From positions 1-9,207 of the forward strand of contig DRAO01000216.1 of NCBI GenBank assembly GCA_011041825.1: DNA of 9,207 nt, read 5' to 3'. The translations under genes were made by a program, and so were the position numbers. This document shows positions 1-5,730 of the stretch, one piece after another (position 1 is the first letter of the stretch; each line of letters opens with the position of its first letter). Source of the stretch: Chloroflexota bacterium. GTDB lineage: Bacteria; Chloroflexota; Anaerolineae; SpSt-600. The notes beneath the pieces were generated by a model that saw only the letters and a list, made by a program, of their open reading frames with translations, had not been told where the DNA came from and searched no databases.

Positions 1-90
1 CCTCAGGGCAAAGGATGCTCATCAAGATGGGAATGGCATTTTTTCAACACTCTCCCGTAGAAAGGGTTTGCAACTGATAAAGGGAAAATC

Positions 91-135
91 GGAGGGGGAC
101 ACCCCTTACCCCCGGCAGAGGGCAAGGCCCCCTGC
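91..135 (-). terminator. Paired hairpins downstream of argF, possible terminator or GC-rich intergenic repeat
   Basis: On the minus strand, about 30 nt past the argF stop, there is a 9-bp stem with one G-U pair (115-135, loop of three). A second, weaker G4/C4 stem follows (95-98 with 102-105), then GATTTTCC. The order stem, stem, short T run fits the end of the argF transcript, but the T run is short and a few bases away from the stem. The G- and C-block composition also resembles dispersed intergenic repeats I associate with Chloroflexota genomes; I cannot confirm this without a genome search. The remaining bases from 1 to 90 show no coding signal or structure I recognise. Confidence 0.35.
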
Positions 136-165
136 ACCCCCATTTCTTCAGAAAGGCGGCTTGCC

Positions 166-1089
166 CTACTTGCCCCCGAGGATGATGGCTAAGATGGCCT
201 TTTGGGTATGAAGGCGGTTTTCGGCTTGGTCGAAGATAATCGAGTGAGGTCCATCGGCTACTTCATCGGTGATTTCCTGACCTCGATGCGCTGGGAGGCA
301 ATGCATCACCATAACCTCGGGTTTGGCTTTGGCTACCAACGTTGAGTTAACCTGATAAGGCGGGAAGACCTTAGCCCTCTCTTCGGCTTCGGCTTCCTGT
401 CCCATACTTGTCCAAACATCGGTGTAGATGATGTCAGCCCCTTGTACCGCTTCCACAGGGTCATTGGTTATGAAAACCTCGCTTCCACTCTCGGCAGCAA
501 AGGAGCGGGCTTTCTCCACCACTTCGGGAACAGGCTCATAGCCTTTGGGTGATGCCACGGCGATGTCCATACCTACTTTGGTTGCGGCAAAGAGCAAGGA
601 GTTACACACGTTGTTACCATCGCCGACATAAGCCAGCTTGAGCCCTTCAAGCCTGCCCCGCTTCTCCAGGATGGTGAAGAGGTCGCTCAACGCCTGACAG
701 GGGTGGTTAAAATCGGACAGACCATTGATAACCGGCACCCGGGAATACCGGGCTAATTCTTCGATGTCGCTATGGGCAAAAACTCGGGCCATTATCCCAT
801 CCACATACCGTGAAAGCACCCGGGCCACATCAGCCACGCTCTCCCTCTTACCAAGCTGAATCTCGTTGGGCGAGAGGTAAATCGCATATCCCCCCAAATG
901 CCTCATAGCCATCTCAAAGGAAACTCGGGTCCTCAATGAGGGCTTCTGGAAGATCATCCCCAAGGTCTTACCGGCCAGGAGGGGTTCATTGCCGCCCCTT
1001 TTCCATTCCTCCTTGAGGTCCCTGGCCAGGTTGAGGATGTGCCATATCTCGTCAACGCCGAGGTCAGCTATGCTAAGCAAATGTTCCAT
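166..1089 (-). CDS. argF: Ornithine carbamoyltransferase
   Basis: This enzyme transfers the carbamoyl group from carbamoyl phosphate to ornithine, giving citrulline in cytosolic arginine biosynthesis. The 307 residues match the usual family length. The carbamoyl-phosphate loop is [11 protein letters not shown] (49-59), with SLRTR in place of the more common STRTR, a variant I believe is normal in several phyla. HPCQ lies at 129-132, the ornithine-side SMGQE at 228-232, and [12 protein letters not shown], with the active-site Cys, at 263-274. The ATG start is fixed by a strong Shine-Dalgarno sequence GGAGGTG (1094-1100) five bases upstream. The protein is full length with no missing catalytic motif. 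Aspartate carbamoyltransferase is excluded by the HCLP motif. No other arg gene is in the window, and the gene has its own candidate promoter. Confidence 0.96.
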   Translation of the reverse strand: MEHLLSIADLGVDEIWHILNLARDLKEEWKRGGNEPLLAGKTLGMIFQKPSLRTRVSFEMAMRHLGGYAIYLSPNEIQLGKRESVADVARVLSRYVDGIMARVFAHSDIEELARYSRVPVINGLSDFNHPCQALSDLFTILEKRGRLEGLKLAYVGDGNNVCNSLLFAATKVGMDIAVASPKGYEPVPEVVEKARSFAAESGSEVFITNDPVEAVQGADIIYTDVWTSMGQEAEAEERAKVFPPYQVNSTLVAKAKPEVMVMHCLPAHRGQEITDEVADGPHSIIFDQAENRLHTQKAILAIILGGK

Positions 1090-1193
1090 AATTCACCTCC
1101 GTATCGCAGGTGTGCGTTTAACGGGGGCGCTGAAGGACTCCAGGATTTAACCCGTCCCGCAACTCAGGGGATGATACCCCATTGACCCCCTAT

Positions 1194-1222
1194 AGTATAT
1201 CACAAAATCAGCTTTTGTTCTA
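1194..1222 (-). promoter_or_regulatory. Candidate argF promoter with extended -10
   Basis: On the minus strand TATACT (1199-1194) is preceded by TGA, giving an extended -10 of the form TGnTATACT. The -35 position at 17-bp spacing (TAGAAC, 1222-1217) is weak, matching only 3 of 6 bases, which extended -10 promoters tolerate. Transcription would start near 1187, leaving a leader of about 98 nt before argF. The leader holds a small G4/C4 stem (1167-1180) just after the start site. I do not recognise an ARG-box operator or a riboswitch in it. The call rests on consensus matching only. Confidence 0.5.
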
Positions 1223-1241
1223 GCTTAAGAAGAGGGATATC

Positions 1242-1279
1242 AGGCGTCTTTGACGGTGGCTCCGCCGTCAAAAACGCCT
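1242..1279. repeat. Palindromic intergenic element 1
   Basis: This is an inverted repeat with 18-base arms (1242-1259 and 1262-1279), 16 Watson-Crick pairs, one G-T pair and one mismatch around a two-base centre. The centre is GACGG-type and GC-rich, the flanks carry TTTGA/TCAAAAA, and the right end reads AAAAACGCCTT. It starts about 30 bp beyond the stop of the membrane-protein gene ending at 1309. It lacks a T run after the stem in either direction, so it is not a classic terminator. The right end and CGGC-containing core resemble the elements at 2214-2256 and 7993-8033. Confidence 0.75.
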
Positions 1280-1308
1280 TCTTCCGCCGCTGGAAGGAGG
1301 CAGCCGTG

Positions 1309-2151
1309 TTACCCTGGCAGGGCCAAAGCCAATGCGCTTAGAAGCATTGAAAGTATCAGAGGTAAATGCAGGCGTTTGACCTCCCTTTCCCCAACCAGCA
1401 GGAAGAAAAGCCCCAGCCCTATGCAGGCTACCATAGCCGCCAGGAGAGGTTGCTTCGCCCACCATAATAATAACACCAGAGCCAGTTGGGGTGTTCCGAG
1501 CAACAGCCAGGCGGTTTTCCCGGCCTTCCTTTCCTCAATCCCCCAGAGCATTAAACCGAAGAGCAAGGCCACCATAAAGGCGATAGGGGTTACAGCACCG
1601 AAGGTTATGCATCCCAAGAGCCAGGGGAAGGTCACGGCAAAGAGTCCTTTTGCAGGCAGGTAATCACCTCCCCGCCTTGCCACCATTGCCCCTAATATCC
1701 CCAGAGCCTGGGCTCCCGCAATGAGGGGGTAAGCGATTCTACCAAGGATTATTCCCAATACCCAGGTCAAGCCCGTGAAAACCAACAGGCCGAGGAAATC
1801 AGTCCCTTCCTGAGGCCAGAATATGTGCATCCACCAGATGGCAAAGCGGTTCAGGGATTCCCATAGCTTCCAGGCCAGGGAGCCCGGCAGGGCATAAGGG
1901 GGAGGCGGCACCATCTCTATAGCTTCCGCTCGGTCGGAGGTCTTCCACCCGGCCAGGCGCAACAAATGGTCCCACCAATTACCCATAACGCCTTCGGTTA
2001 AGAACAGAACCAGCACAAGGAGGAGCCAATTACGGGGTTGGAGCGAAAGTCCCCCCGCTGCAATGCTTCCGGCCAGGGTAGCCCAGAAGGGCCCCACCTT
2101 AAGCCAGGGCCTTTGGATTTCCAGACGTAGCTTTATAACTCCAGGCATCAT
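1309..2151 (-). CDS. Polytopic membrane protein of unknown function
   Basis: I do not recognise this 280-residue protein with certainty. It has roughly eight or nine hydrophobic segments (about 18-34, 41-57, 117-136, 139-157, two within 168-204, 213-230, 234-253 and 261-279) and a proline-rich loop (PPPP at 82-85), so it should be an inner-membrane protein. The N-terminus (RPW at 14-16, a small-residue-rich first helix, then GNWWDHLLR at 57-65) loosely recalls the start of UbiA prenyltransferases. However, only an N-x-x-D-like remnant is present and I see no second Asp-rich motif, so that link is weak. A GAGGGGGAG Shine-Dalgarno sequence directly abuts the first ATG, so the second ATG (2148) may be the real start. 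It begins 45 nt after the nucleotidyltransferase-like gene and probably shares its operon, which suggests a cell-envelope or lipid-linked role by context only. Confidence 0.7.
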   Translation of the reverse strand: MMPGVIKLRLEIQRPWLKVGPFWATLAGSIAAGGLSLQPRNWLLLVLVLFLTEGVMGNWWDHLLRLAGWKTSDRAEAIEMVPPPPYALPGSLAWKLWESLNRFAIWWMHIFWPQEGTDFLGLLVFTGLTWVLGIILGRIAYPLIAGAQALGILGAMVARRGGDYLPAKGLFAVTFPWLLGCITFGAVTPIAFMVALLFGLMLWGIEERKAGKTAWLLLGTPQLALVLLLWWAKQPLLAAMVACIGLGLFFLLVGEREVKRLHLPLILSMLLSALALALPG

Positions 2152-2183
2152 CTCCCCCTCAATTCATAAGTAAGCTGAAAGCG

Positions 2184-2214
2184 CCCTCGCCCTTGTTTAC
2201 ACAGGAGGGGAGGG
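2184..2214. repeat. Imperfect inverted repeat around a stop codon
   Basis: CCCTCGCCCTT (2184-2194) is nearly the inverse of the purine-rich block AGGAGGGGAGGG (2203-2214), with a few mismatches. The loop contains the stop codon of the upstream minus-strand reading frame (2197-2199). It abuts the larger palindrome at 2214-2256, so the 3' end of that frame runs through a chain of structured elements. Confidence 0.4.
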
Positions 2215-3420
2215 GCATTTCTTCGATGGCGGCTTCGCCGCCGTCGGAGAAATGCCTTCCCTTGAAAAACCCCCGTTTCGGGGGCATCTTTTCGACGACA
2301 GCGTAAAGACCTCAGGACGATGAGGCGGGCGAGCATCGGCTATGTCCACCAGGGCCATAATCCCTCCGCAAACCAGAGAATGACCTCCCAGGAGCACTGG
2401 AATTGGGGCTTCCCTTGCTGCCTCGGTGAATTCCCGCAACAGAGGGTGGGTGATGGGTTCTGCCCTGAATAAATCCGAGCTAAAACGTTCCTCTGCCGGA
2501 GGCCATATCCGCCAGTGGGCCATAAGAACCCGGGTGTCTATGATAGCAGCATCGGCCATCTCAGCCAGATGCCTGAAGAACCCCCCGGGCTTCAGGGCTT
2601 CCACCAGGTAAGCCAGCAGGGAGCGCACTTCCCCTCTACCTTGACGCCCGCTGGAGCGCATCCCCCTCTCCTCACTCAGCACTCTGGTTCGACAGGGAGC
2701 TTCTTTCTCCAGGCGAATCCAGGAATAGCTGGGAACCCTTCCAGCCACAAATATGAAGGCGTTTTCATCCCTGAGCACTTGTAACACCTGTTGGACCCGG
2801 GATGTATCTATATCCGCCTCTCCTAAGAAGCAAGCTAGCTTGCCTTCCAGGCCGGGATAAAGCCTGAGGATTCCCAATTCAGCGGGGGTATCTATATCAA
2901 ACACCGTAGCGGTGGAGAGAGGAGCTACATAGGGACGCAGGCCCCCTTCGTCGCATAACCTCCAGGCAAGGTCATTGTCCGAATCAGGCAGGCGGATTTC
3001 TTCCAGGATTCGGCCAGGGGAGAAGCCCACCCAGTCGCTGGAGAAGAGATTGTTAGTGACCACCAGAGCATCCTCCCTGTTTAAACGGGAAGCGACCTCC
3101 GCTAAAAGCTGGAAAGGTAACAGGGGAGCACTGCCTGCCCCGGCATAGAAGACTTTCCTCAACTGATAGCGGGAAATTATCTCCAGGAGCCGCCGCCCAA
3201 AATGGAAATCCCCTCTATCCAAATCCGTTAGGACGCCGGTTGCCTTAAATTCCTGGGCAACTTGGGGGGAATTGGTGGCCACTATCACGGGGTTGAATTC
3301 CGGGATAGCCAGAACTTTCGCCAATAAGTCCGAAGCCGCCGCCAGACGAGCTTCGGCTACAAGCCTTTCGACCTTGCTTTCCCCATATAGGGGAGCCATA
3401 AGCACAAACCCCACACCCAT
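2197..3420 (-). CDS. Nucleotidyltransferase-like (GT-A fold) hypothetical protein with unusual C-terminal tail
   Basis: This is a 407-residue soluble protein of unknown function. The N-terminal 190 residues look like a MobA/CofC-type nucleotidyltransferase fold. They have a first beta strand FVLMAPLYGESKVERL (5-20), a strand VIVATN (45-50), YAGAGSAPL (92-100) where an acceptor-loop GDxP would lie, and the typical VFDIDTPAEL (173-182). The usual GGxSxRMGxxK nucleotide loop is missing, so activity is doubtful. Residues 190-365 (EADIDTSRVQQVL, then GGHSLVCGGIMALVDIAD) match nothing I know and could be a second domain. The start ATG lies 11 nt after the upstream stop, with a TGAGG Shine-Dalgarno sequence overlapping that stop codon, so the two genes are probably co-transcribed and translationally linked. 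Residues 379-407 are encoded by a terminator hairpin and a palindromic repeat, so the true native end is probably near residue 375. Confidence 0.65.
   Translation of the reverse strand: MGVGFVLMAPLYGESKVERLVAEARLAAASDLLAKVLAIPEFNPVIVATNSPQVAQEFKATGVLTDLDRGDFHFGRRLLEIISRYQLRKVFYAGAGSAPLLPFQLLAEVASRLNREDALVVTNNLFSSDWVGFSPGRILEEIRLPDSDNDLAWRLCDEGGLRPYVAPLSTATVFDIDTPAELGILRLYPGLEGKLACFLGEADIDTSRVQQVLQVLRDENAFIFVAGRVPSYSWIRLEKEAPCRTRVLSEERGMRSSGRQGRGEVRSLLAYLVEALKPGGFFRHLAEMADAAIIDTRVLMAHWRIWPPAEERFSSDLFRAEPITHPLLREFTEAAREAPIPVLLGGHSLVCGGIMALVDIADARPPHRPEVFTLSSKRCPRNGGFSREGISPTAAKPPSKKCPSPPV
2214..2256. repeat. Palindromic element 2, inside the 3' end of a reading frame
   Basis: Arms of 20 bases (2214-2233 and 2237-2256) pair completely, counting two G-T pairs, around a TTC loop. 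The core is GGCGGC-TTC-GCCGCC and the right end reads GAGAAATGCCTTCCC, close to AAAAACGCCTTCTT of the element at 1242-1279. It encodes about 14 residues of the C-terminal tail of the nucleotidyltransferase-like protein. It is longer than needed for a terminator and has no adjacent T run, so a dispersed palindromic repeat is the better reading. Confidence 0.8.
2265..2284 (-). terminator. Intrinsic terminator within the 3' end of the nucleotidyltransferase-like ORF
   Basis: Read on the minus strand, the stem CCCCCG-AAA-CGGGGG is followed directly by TTTTTC. A six-pair all-GC stem, three-base loop and five T residues form a compact, classic intrinsic terminator. It lies 66 nt before the annotated stop codon at 2199-2197, so a transcript ended here would have no in-frame stop. 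It would also separate the downstream membrane-protein gene from the operon unless read-through is substantial. Confidence 0.65.
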
Positions 3421-3431
3421 TCAGGCAAACC

Positions 3432-4469
3432 TCAGGAACTTTTATGGGAGCGAGGGCTTAAGAACCACAGGCTCAAACCGGTGAGGAAGCCCAGGAGCAA
3501 CACGGCATACAGCTTATACAACCGTGAGGAAAGGATGAACACGAGGCTCCCGAATAAAGCGCTTATGCTGTAATAGATGAGCACAACCTGACGCTGTGAG
3601 AGGCCGAGGTCATAAAGGCGGTGATGGAGGTGACTTCTATCGGCTTGAAAAATAGAGTGACCCTGACGGGTGCGCTGGAGGATGAGCCAGGCCACATCCA
3701 TTATGGGAACCCCCATCACCAGCAGGATGGTAGCTACCTTAGCCCCGGCTATAATGGAAAGGGTGCCCAGCGCATAGCCCAGGAAGAAAGAGCCACAGCT
3801 CCCCATAAATACTTTGGCAGGGTTGAAGTTATAAGGCAGGAATCCCAGGGTTGATCCCAGTAAAGCCAGAGGGAGCAAAGCCACGCTGAGCTGACCTTCC
3901 CGCCACATATGCAGGCTTAATATCGCACAGACGATGGCCCCTACACCAGCGGCTAATCCATCCAACCCGTCCAGGAAATTAACGGTGTTTATCATCCCCG
4001 CTATCCAGAAGATGGTGAAAGCCACGGTGAATGGGAAGGGGAAAATCACCAATTGGTCGGTAAAAGGGTTCATAACTCTCTCGATAAAGACCAAAAAGGA
4101 GATAGCAATTAGGGCAGCTATCACCTGAGCCAGCAATTGGGGGAATGGCTTCATCTCGACCTTATCATCGTATAGTCCCACTAAGAAAATGAAAGCCGAA
4201 CCCACCAATACCCCTGTCAGCCGGGTCAACTCCTTGGGGTCATAGCGAGGGGGCATAAAACGGGGGGGTAACACCAGGGTAAGGCCTGTAGCTAGCATAA
4301 AAGAGGCGAAGAGAGCCACACCACCCAAGCGAGAGCGGGGTTCCCTGTGAATGCGTCGTCCTCCTGGCACATCCACAAAACCCAGCTTCAGGCCCAGGGT
4401 TGCGGTTAGAGGGGCCAGCAACAGCGAGGTTAAGAAAGCCACTCCGAACACAAGGGGAAAAGCAAGCAT
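3432..4469 (-). CDS. Polyprenyl-phosphate sugar-1-phosphate transferase, WecA/TagO/MraY superfamily
   Basis: Members of this integral membrane family move a sugar-1-phosphate, usually GlcNAc-1-P from UDP-GlcNAc, onto undecaprenyl phosphate to start synthesis of a cell-surface glycan. The 345-residue length and about ten membrane helices fit. Visible family motifs are DVPGGRRIHREP (33-44), GLYDDK with the Asp pair at 101-102, NTVNFLDGLDGLAAG (161-175), NFNPAKVFMG (214-223) and the histidine motif DRSHLHHRL (277-285). One key position is odd: FMGSCGS (221-227) has Ser224 where the family has a metal-binding Asp. The WecA/TagO type is favoured over MraY because DVPGGRRIHREP and SHLHHRL are the WecA/TagO forms. 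The ATG has an AAGAGG ribosome site seven bases upstream. No promoter is obvious between it and the tRNA terminator. Confidence 0.88.
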   Translation of the reverse strand: MLAFPLVFGVAFLTSLLLAPLTATLGLKLGFVDVPGGRRIHREPRSRLGGVALFASFMLATGLTLVLPPRFMPPRYDPKELTRLTGVLVGSAFIFLVGLYDDKVEMKPFPQLLAQVIAALIAISFLVFIERVMNPFTDQLVIFPFPFTVAFTIFWIAGMINTVNFLDGLDGLAAGVGAIVCAILSLHMWREGQLSVALLPLALLGSTLGFLPYNFNPAKVFMGSCGSFFLGYALGTLSIIAGAKVATILLVMGVPIMDVAWLILQRTRQGHSIFQADRSHLHHRLYDLGLSQRQVVLIYYSISALFGSLVFILSSRLYKLYAVLLLGFLTGLSLWFLSPRSHKSS

Positions 4470-4485
4470 AGATTGGCCTCTTGGT

Positions 4486-4520
4486 CAAAAATAAGCTCCG
4501 GCCTGTAAAGGACCGGAGCT
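4486..4520 (-). terminator. Intrinsic terminator of the tRNA operon
   Basis: On the minus strand AGCTCCGG and CCGGAGCT (4520-4513 and 4501-4494) form a perfect 8-bp stem, which can extend by CCT/AGG pairing across a bulge. It is followed by TATTTTTG. It lies about 10 nt after the last tRNA and ends only about 16 nt before the ATG of the sugar-phosphate transferase gene. That gene would therefore depend on read-through or a promoter I cannot see. Confidence 0.8.
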
Positions 4521-4530
4521 AAGCATTCTA

Positions 4531-4602
4531 TGGGCCCACCTGGATTCGAACCAGGAACCCGCCGGTTATGAGCCGGCCGCTCTACCGTTGAGCTATGGGC
4601 CC
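4531..4602 (-). tRNA. tRNA with CAT anticodon (elongator Met or Ile2)
   Basis: The full cloverleaf can be read: a 7-bp acceptor GGGCCCA/TGGGCCC, D arm GCTC/GAGC, anticodon stem GCCGG/CCGGC with loop CTCATAA, and T arm CCTGG-TTCGAAT-CCAGG. The discriminator is A and CCA is not encoded. The anticodon is CAT. It is not an initiator because the anticodon stem lacks the three consecutive G-C pairs and position 1 pairs with 72. I cannot separate elongator tRNA-Met from tRNA-Ile with lysidine-modified CAT by eye. It is the last gene of the three-tRNA transcript. Confidence 0.93.
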
Positions 4603-4618
4603 TCTGAAAGGCATTTTA

Positions 4619-4690
4619 AGCGGGAGACGGGACTCGAACCCGCAACACACGGCTTGGAAGGCCGTTGCGCTACCTTTGCGCCACTCCCGC
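4619..4690 (-). tRNA. tRNA-Gly (TCC)
   Basis: The cloverleaf is complete: acceptor GCGGGAG/CTCCCGC, D arm GCGC/GCGC, anticodon stem ACGGC/GCCGT with loop CTTCCAA giving anticodon TCC, and T loop TTCGAGT. The discriminator is T, as is usual for bacterial tRNA-Gly, and CCA is not encoded. It lies 16 bp before the CAT tRNA and 40 bp after tRNA-Pro, inside one transcript. Confidence 0.96.
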
Positions 4691-4705
4691 CCGTCCATCC
4701 GTAGC

Positions 4706-4721
4706 GCAGGCCCTGGCCTGC
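4706..4721. repeat. Small palindrome in the Pro-Gly tRNA spacer
   Basis: GCAGGCC-CT-GGCCTGC is a perfect short palindrome between tRNA-Pro and tRNA-Gly. In the precursor RNA it would form a hairpin of six or seven pairs. It might help separate or process the tRNAs, but this is inference and it may have no role. Confidence 0.45.
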
Positions 4722-4728
4722 TCCATCA

Positions 4729-4804
<76 letters not shown>

Positions 4805-4814
4805 TGCGTAATAT

Positions 4815-4843
4815 AGTATAACCTAAATAAACTTTTTAGTCAA
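4815..4843 (-). promoter_or_regulatory. Promoter of the tRNA operon
   Basis: On the minus strand TTGACT (4843-4838) and TATACT (4820-4815) are separated by exactly 17 bp. Each box matches the sigma70 consensus in five of six positions. Transcription would begin near 4808, three or four bases before tRNA-Pro, as expected for a stable-RNA promoter. The -10/+1 interval reads ATATTACG, with no strong GC discriminator. Confidence 0.85.
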
Positions 4844-4858
4844 ATTAACTCCGTAAAC

Positions 4859-4887
4859 TTGCCATCCCCCACCTTTTGTGTTAGACT
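4859..4887 (+). promoter_or_regulatory. Candidate promoter of the pgeF-yggS-yggT-yggU cluster
   Basis: TTGCCA (4859-4864) and TAGACT (4882-4887) are separated by 17 bp, and the -10 is preceded by TGT, an extended -10. The predicted start is near 4894, leaving a leader of about 38 nt to the GTG start of pgeF. The -35 box lies 15 bp from the -35 box of the opposing tRNA promoter, so the two promoters are divergent and do not overlap. Confidence 0.6.
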
Positions 4888-4931
4888 ATTTCCGGTCGAA
4901 CGCTCTTCAGAAATAAGCGGGGAGAACGAGG

Positions 4932-5708
4932 GTGCAACGGCAAAGCGTAAACGGCTTGGTCTTCTACCGTTTCAACTCCCTGGGAGGATTCGATGGCCTT
5001 GTACAAGCTGTCTTCACCCGCTTGGGAGGGGTGAGCCGCCCTCCTTTTGATTCACTGAACGTAGGGCACACCGTCGGCGATGATTTGGAAGCCGTTGAAG
5101 CCAACCACAGGCTGATTTTTCGCACTCTTGGCATATCCCCGCATCAAACCGTGACTTCTTACCTGGTGCACAGCACCCGTGTGGCCGTGGTTGATAAATT
5201 GCACCTTGGCAAAGTGATACCCGCTACCGATGGACTGGTGACCAATGTGCCTGGGGTTTTCCTGATACTGCGTTTTGCCGATTGCGTGCCCATCATCCTC
5301 TATGACCCTGAGGAGAGGGCTGTAGGGTTAATCCACGCCGGGTGGAAGGGGAGCATCCTGGGCATAGCAGCCGAAGCCGTGAGGACTATGGTTCAAGCCT
5401 TCGGTTCCCATCCCGAAGACATTGTAGCCGGGATAGGCCCTTCCATAGGTCCCTGTTGCTACGAAGTCGGTGAGGAGGTGGTTGAACTGGCCCAGGAGCA
5501 TCTGGCTTCCCCACCCCTGGTGAAAGGAAGCAACGGCGCCGTCCACCTTGACCTCTGGGAGCTTAACAGGCGTTACCTGGCTGAGGCCGGGGTTAAGCAA
5601 GTGGAAGTTGCCCAAATCTGTACCGCTTGCCACAGAGATGAATTCTTCTCCCATCGGGCCTCAAGGGGCAGGACGGGACGCTTTGCCGTGATAGTGGGGA
5701 TAAGGTGA
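4932..5708 (+). CDS. pgeF: PgeF/YfiH-family protein (peptidoglycan editing factor, laccase domain)
   Basis: This is a cytosolic 258-residue member of the multicopper-polyphenol-oxidase-like (DUF152) family. E. coli PgeF keeps incorrect amino acids out of the peptidoglycan stem; other members show purine-nucleoside or laccase activity. The metal-site residues are present: His80 in LVHSTRV, Cys118 in RFADCVPI and His135 in GLIHAGWKGS. The GIGPSIGPCCYEVG block (168-180) and the C-terminal CTACHRDEFFSHRASRGRTGR (230-250) are also characteristic. The start is GTG, preceded by GGGGAG eight bases upstream; an upstream ATG in another frame at 4859 is not supported. It is the first gene of a four-gene plus-strand cluster, with yggS 22 nt downstream. 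Confidence 0.93.
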   Translation: MQRQSVNGLVFYRFNSLGGFDGLVQAVFTRLGGVSRPPFDSLNVGHTVGDDLEAVEANHRLIFRTLGISPHQTVTSYLVHSTRVAVVDKLHLGKVIPATDGLVTNVPGVFLILRFADCVPIILYDPEERAVGLIHAGWKGSILGIAAEAVRTMVQAFGSHPEDIVAGIGPSIGPCCYEVGEEVVELAQEHLASPPLVKGSNGAVHLDLWELNRRYLAEAGVKQVEVAQICTACHRDEFFSHRASRGRTGRFAVIVGIR

Positions 5709-5730
5709 TTATCCTTCACGAGGATAACCT

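Noticed and set aside
1242..1279. Reading the palindrome as an intrinsic terminator for the membrane-protein gene
   Set aside because: No T run follows the stem on the minus strand, and the arms extend well beyond terminator length.
1250..1663. Plus-strand ORF opposite the membrane-protein gene
   Set aside because: It lies on the opposite strand of a gene with coherent membrane helices and a ribosome site. Its basic, Ser/Pro-rich composition is typical of a shadow frame.
2148..2336. Minus-strand 62-codon ORF in another frame at the end of the nucleotidyltransferase-like gene
   Set aside because: Most of its arginine-rich sequence comes from translating the palindrome and terminator. It has no ribosome site and no family resemblance.
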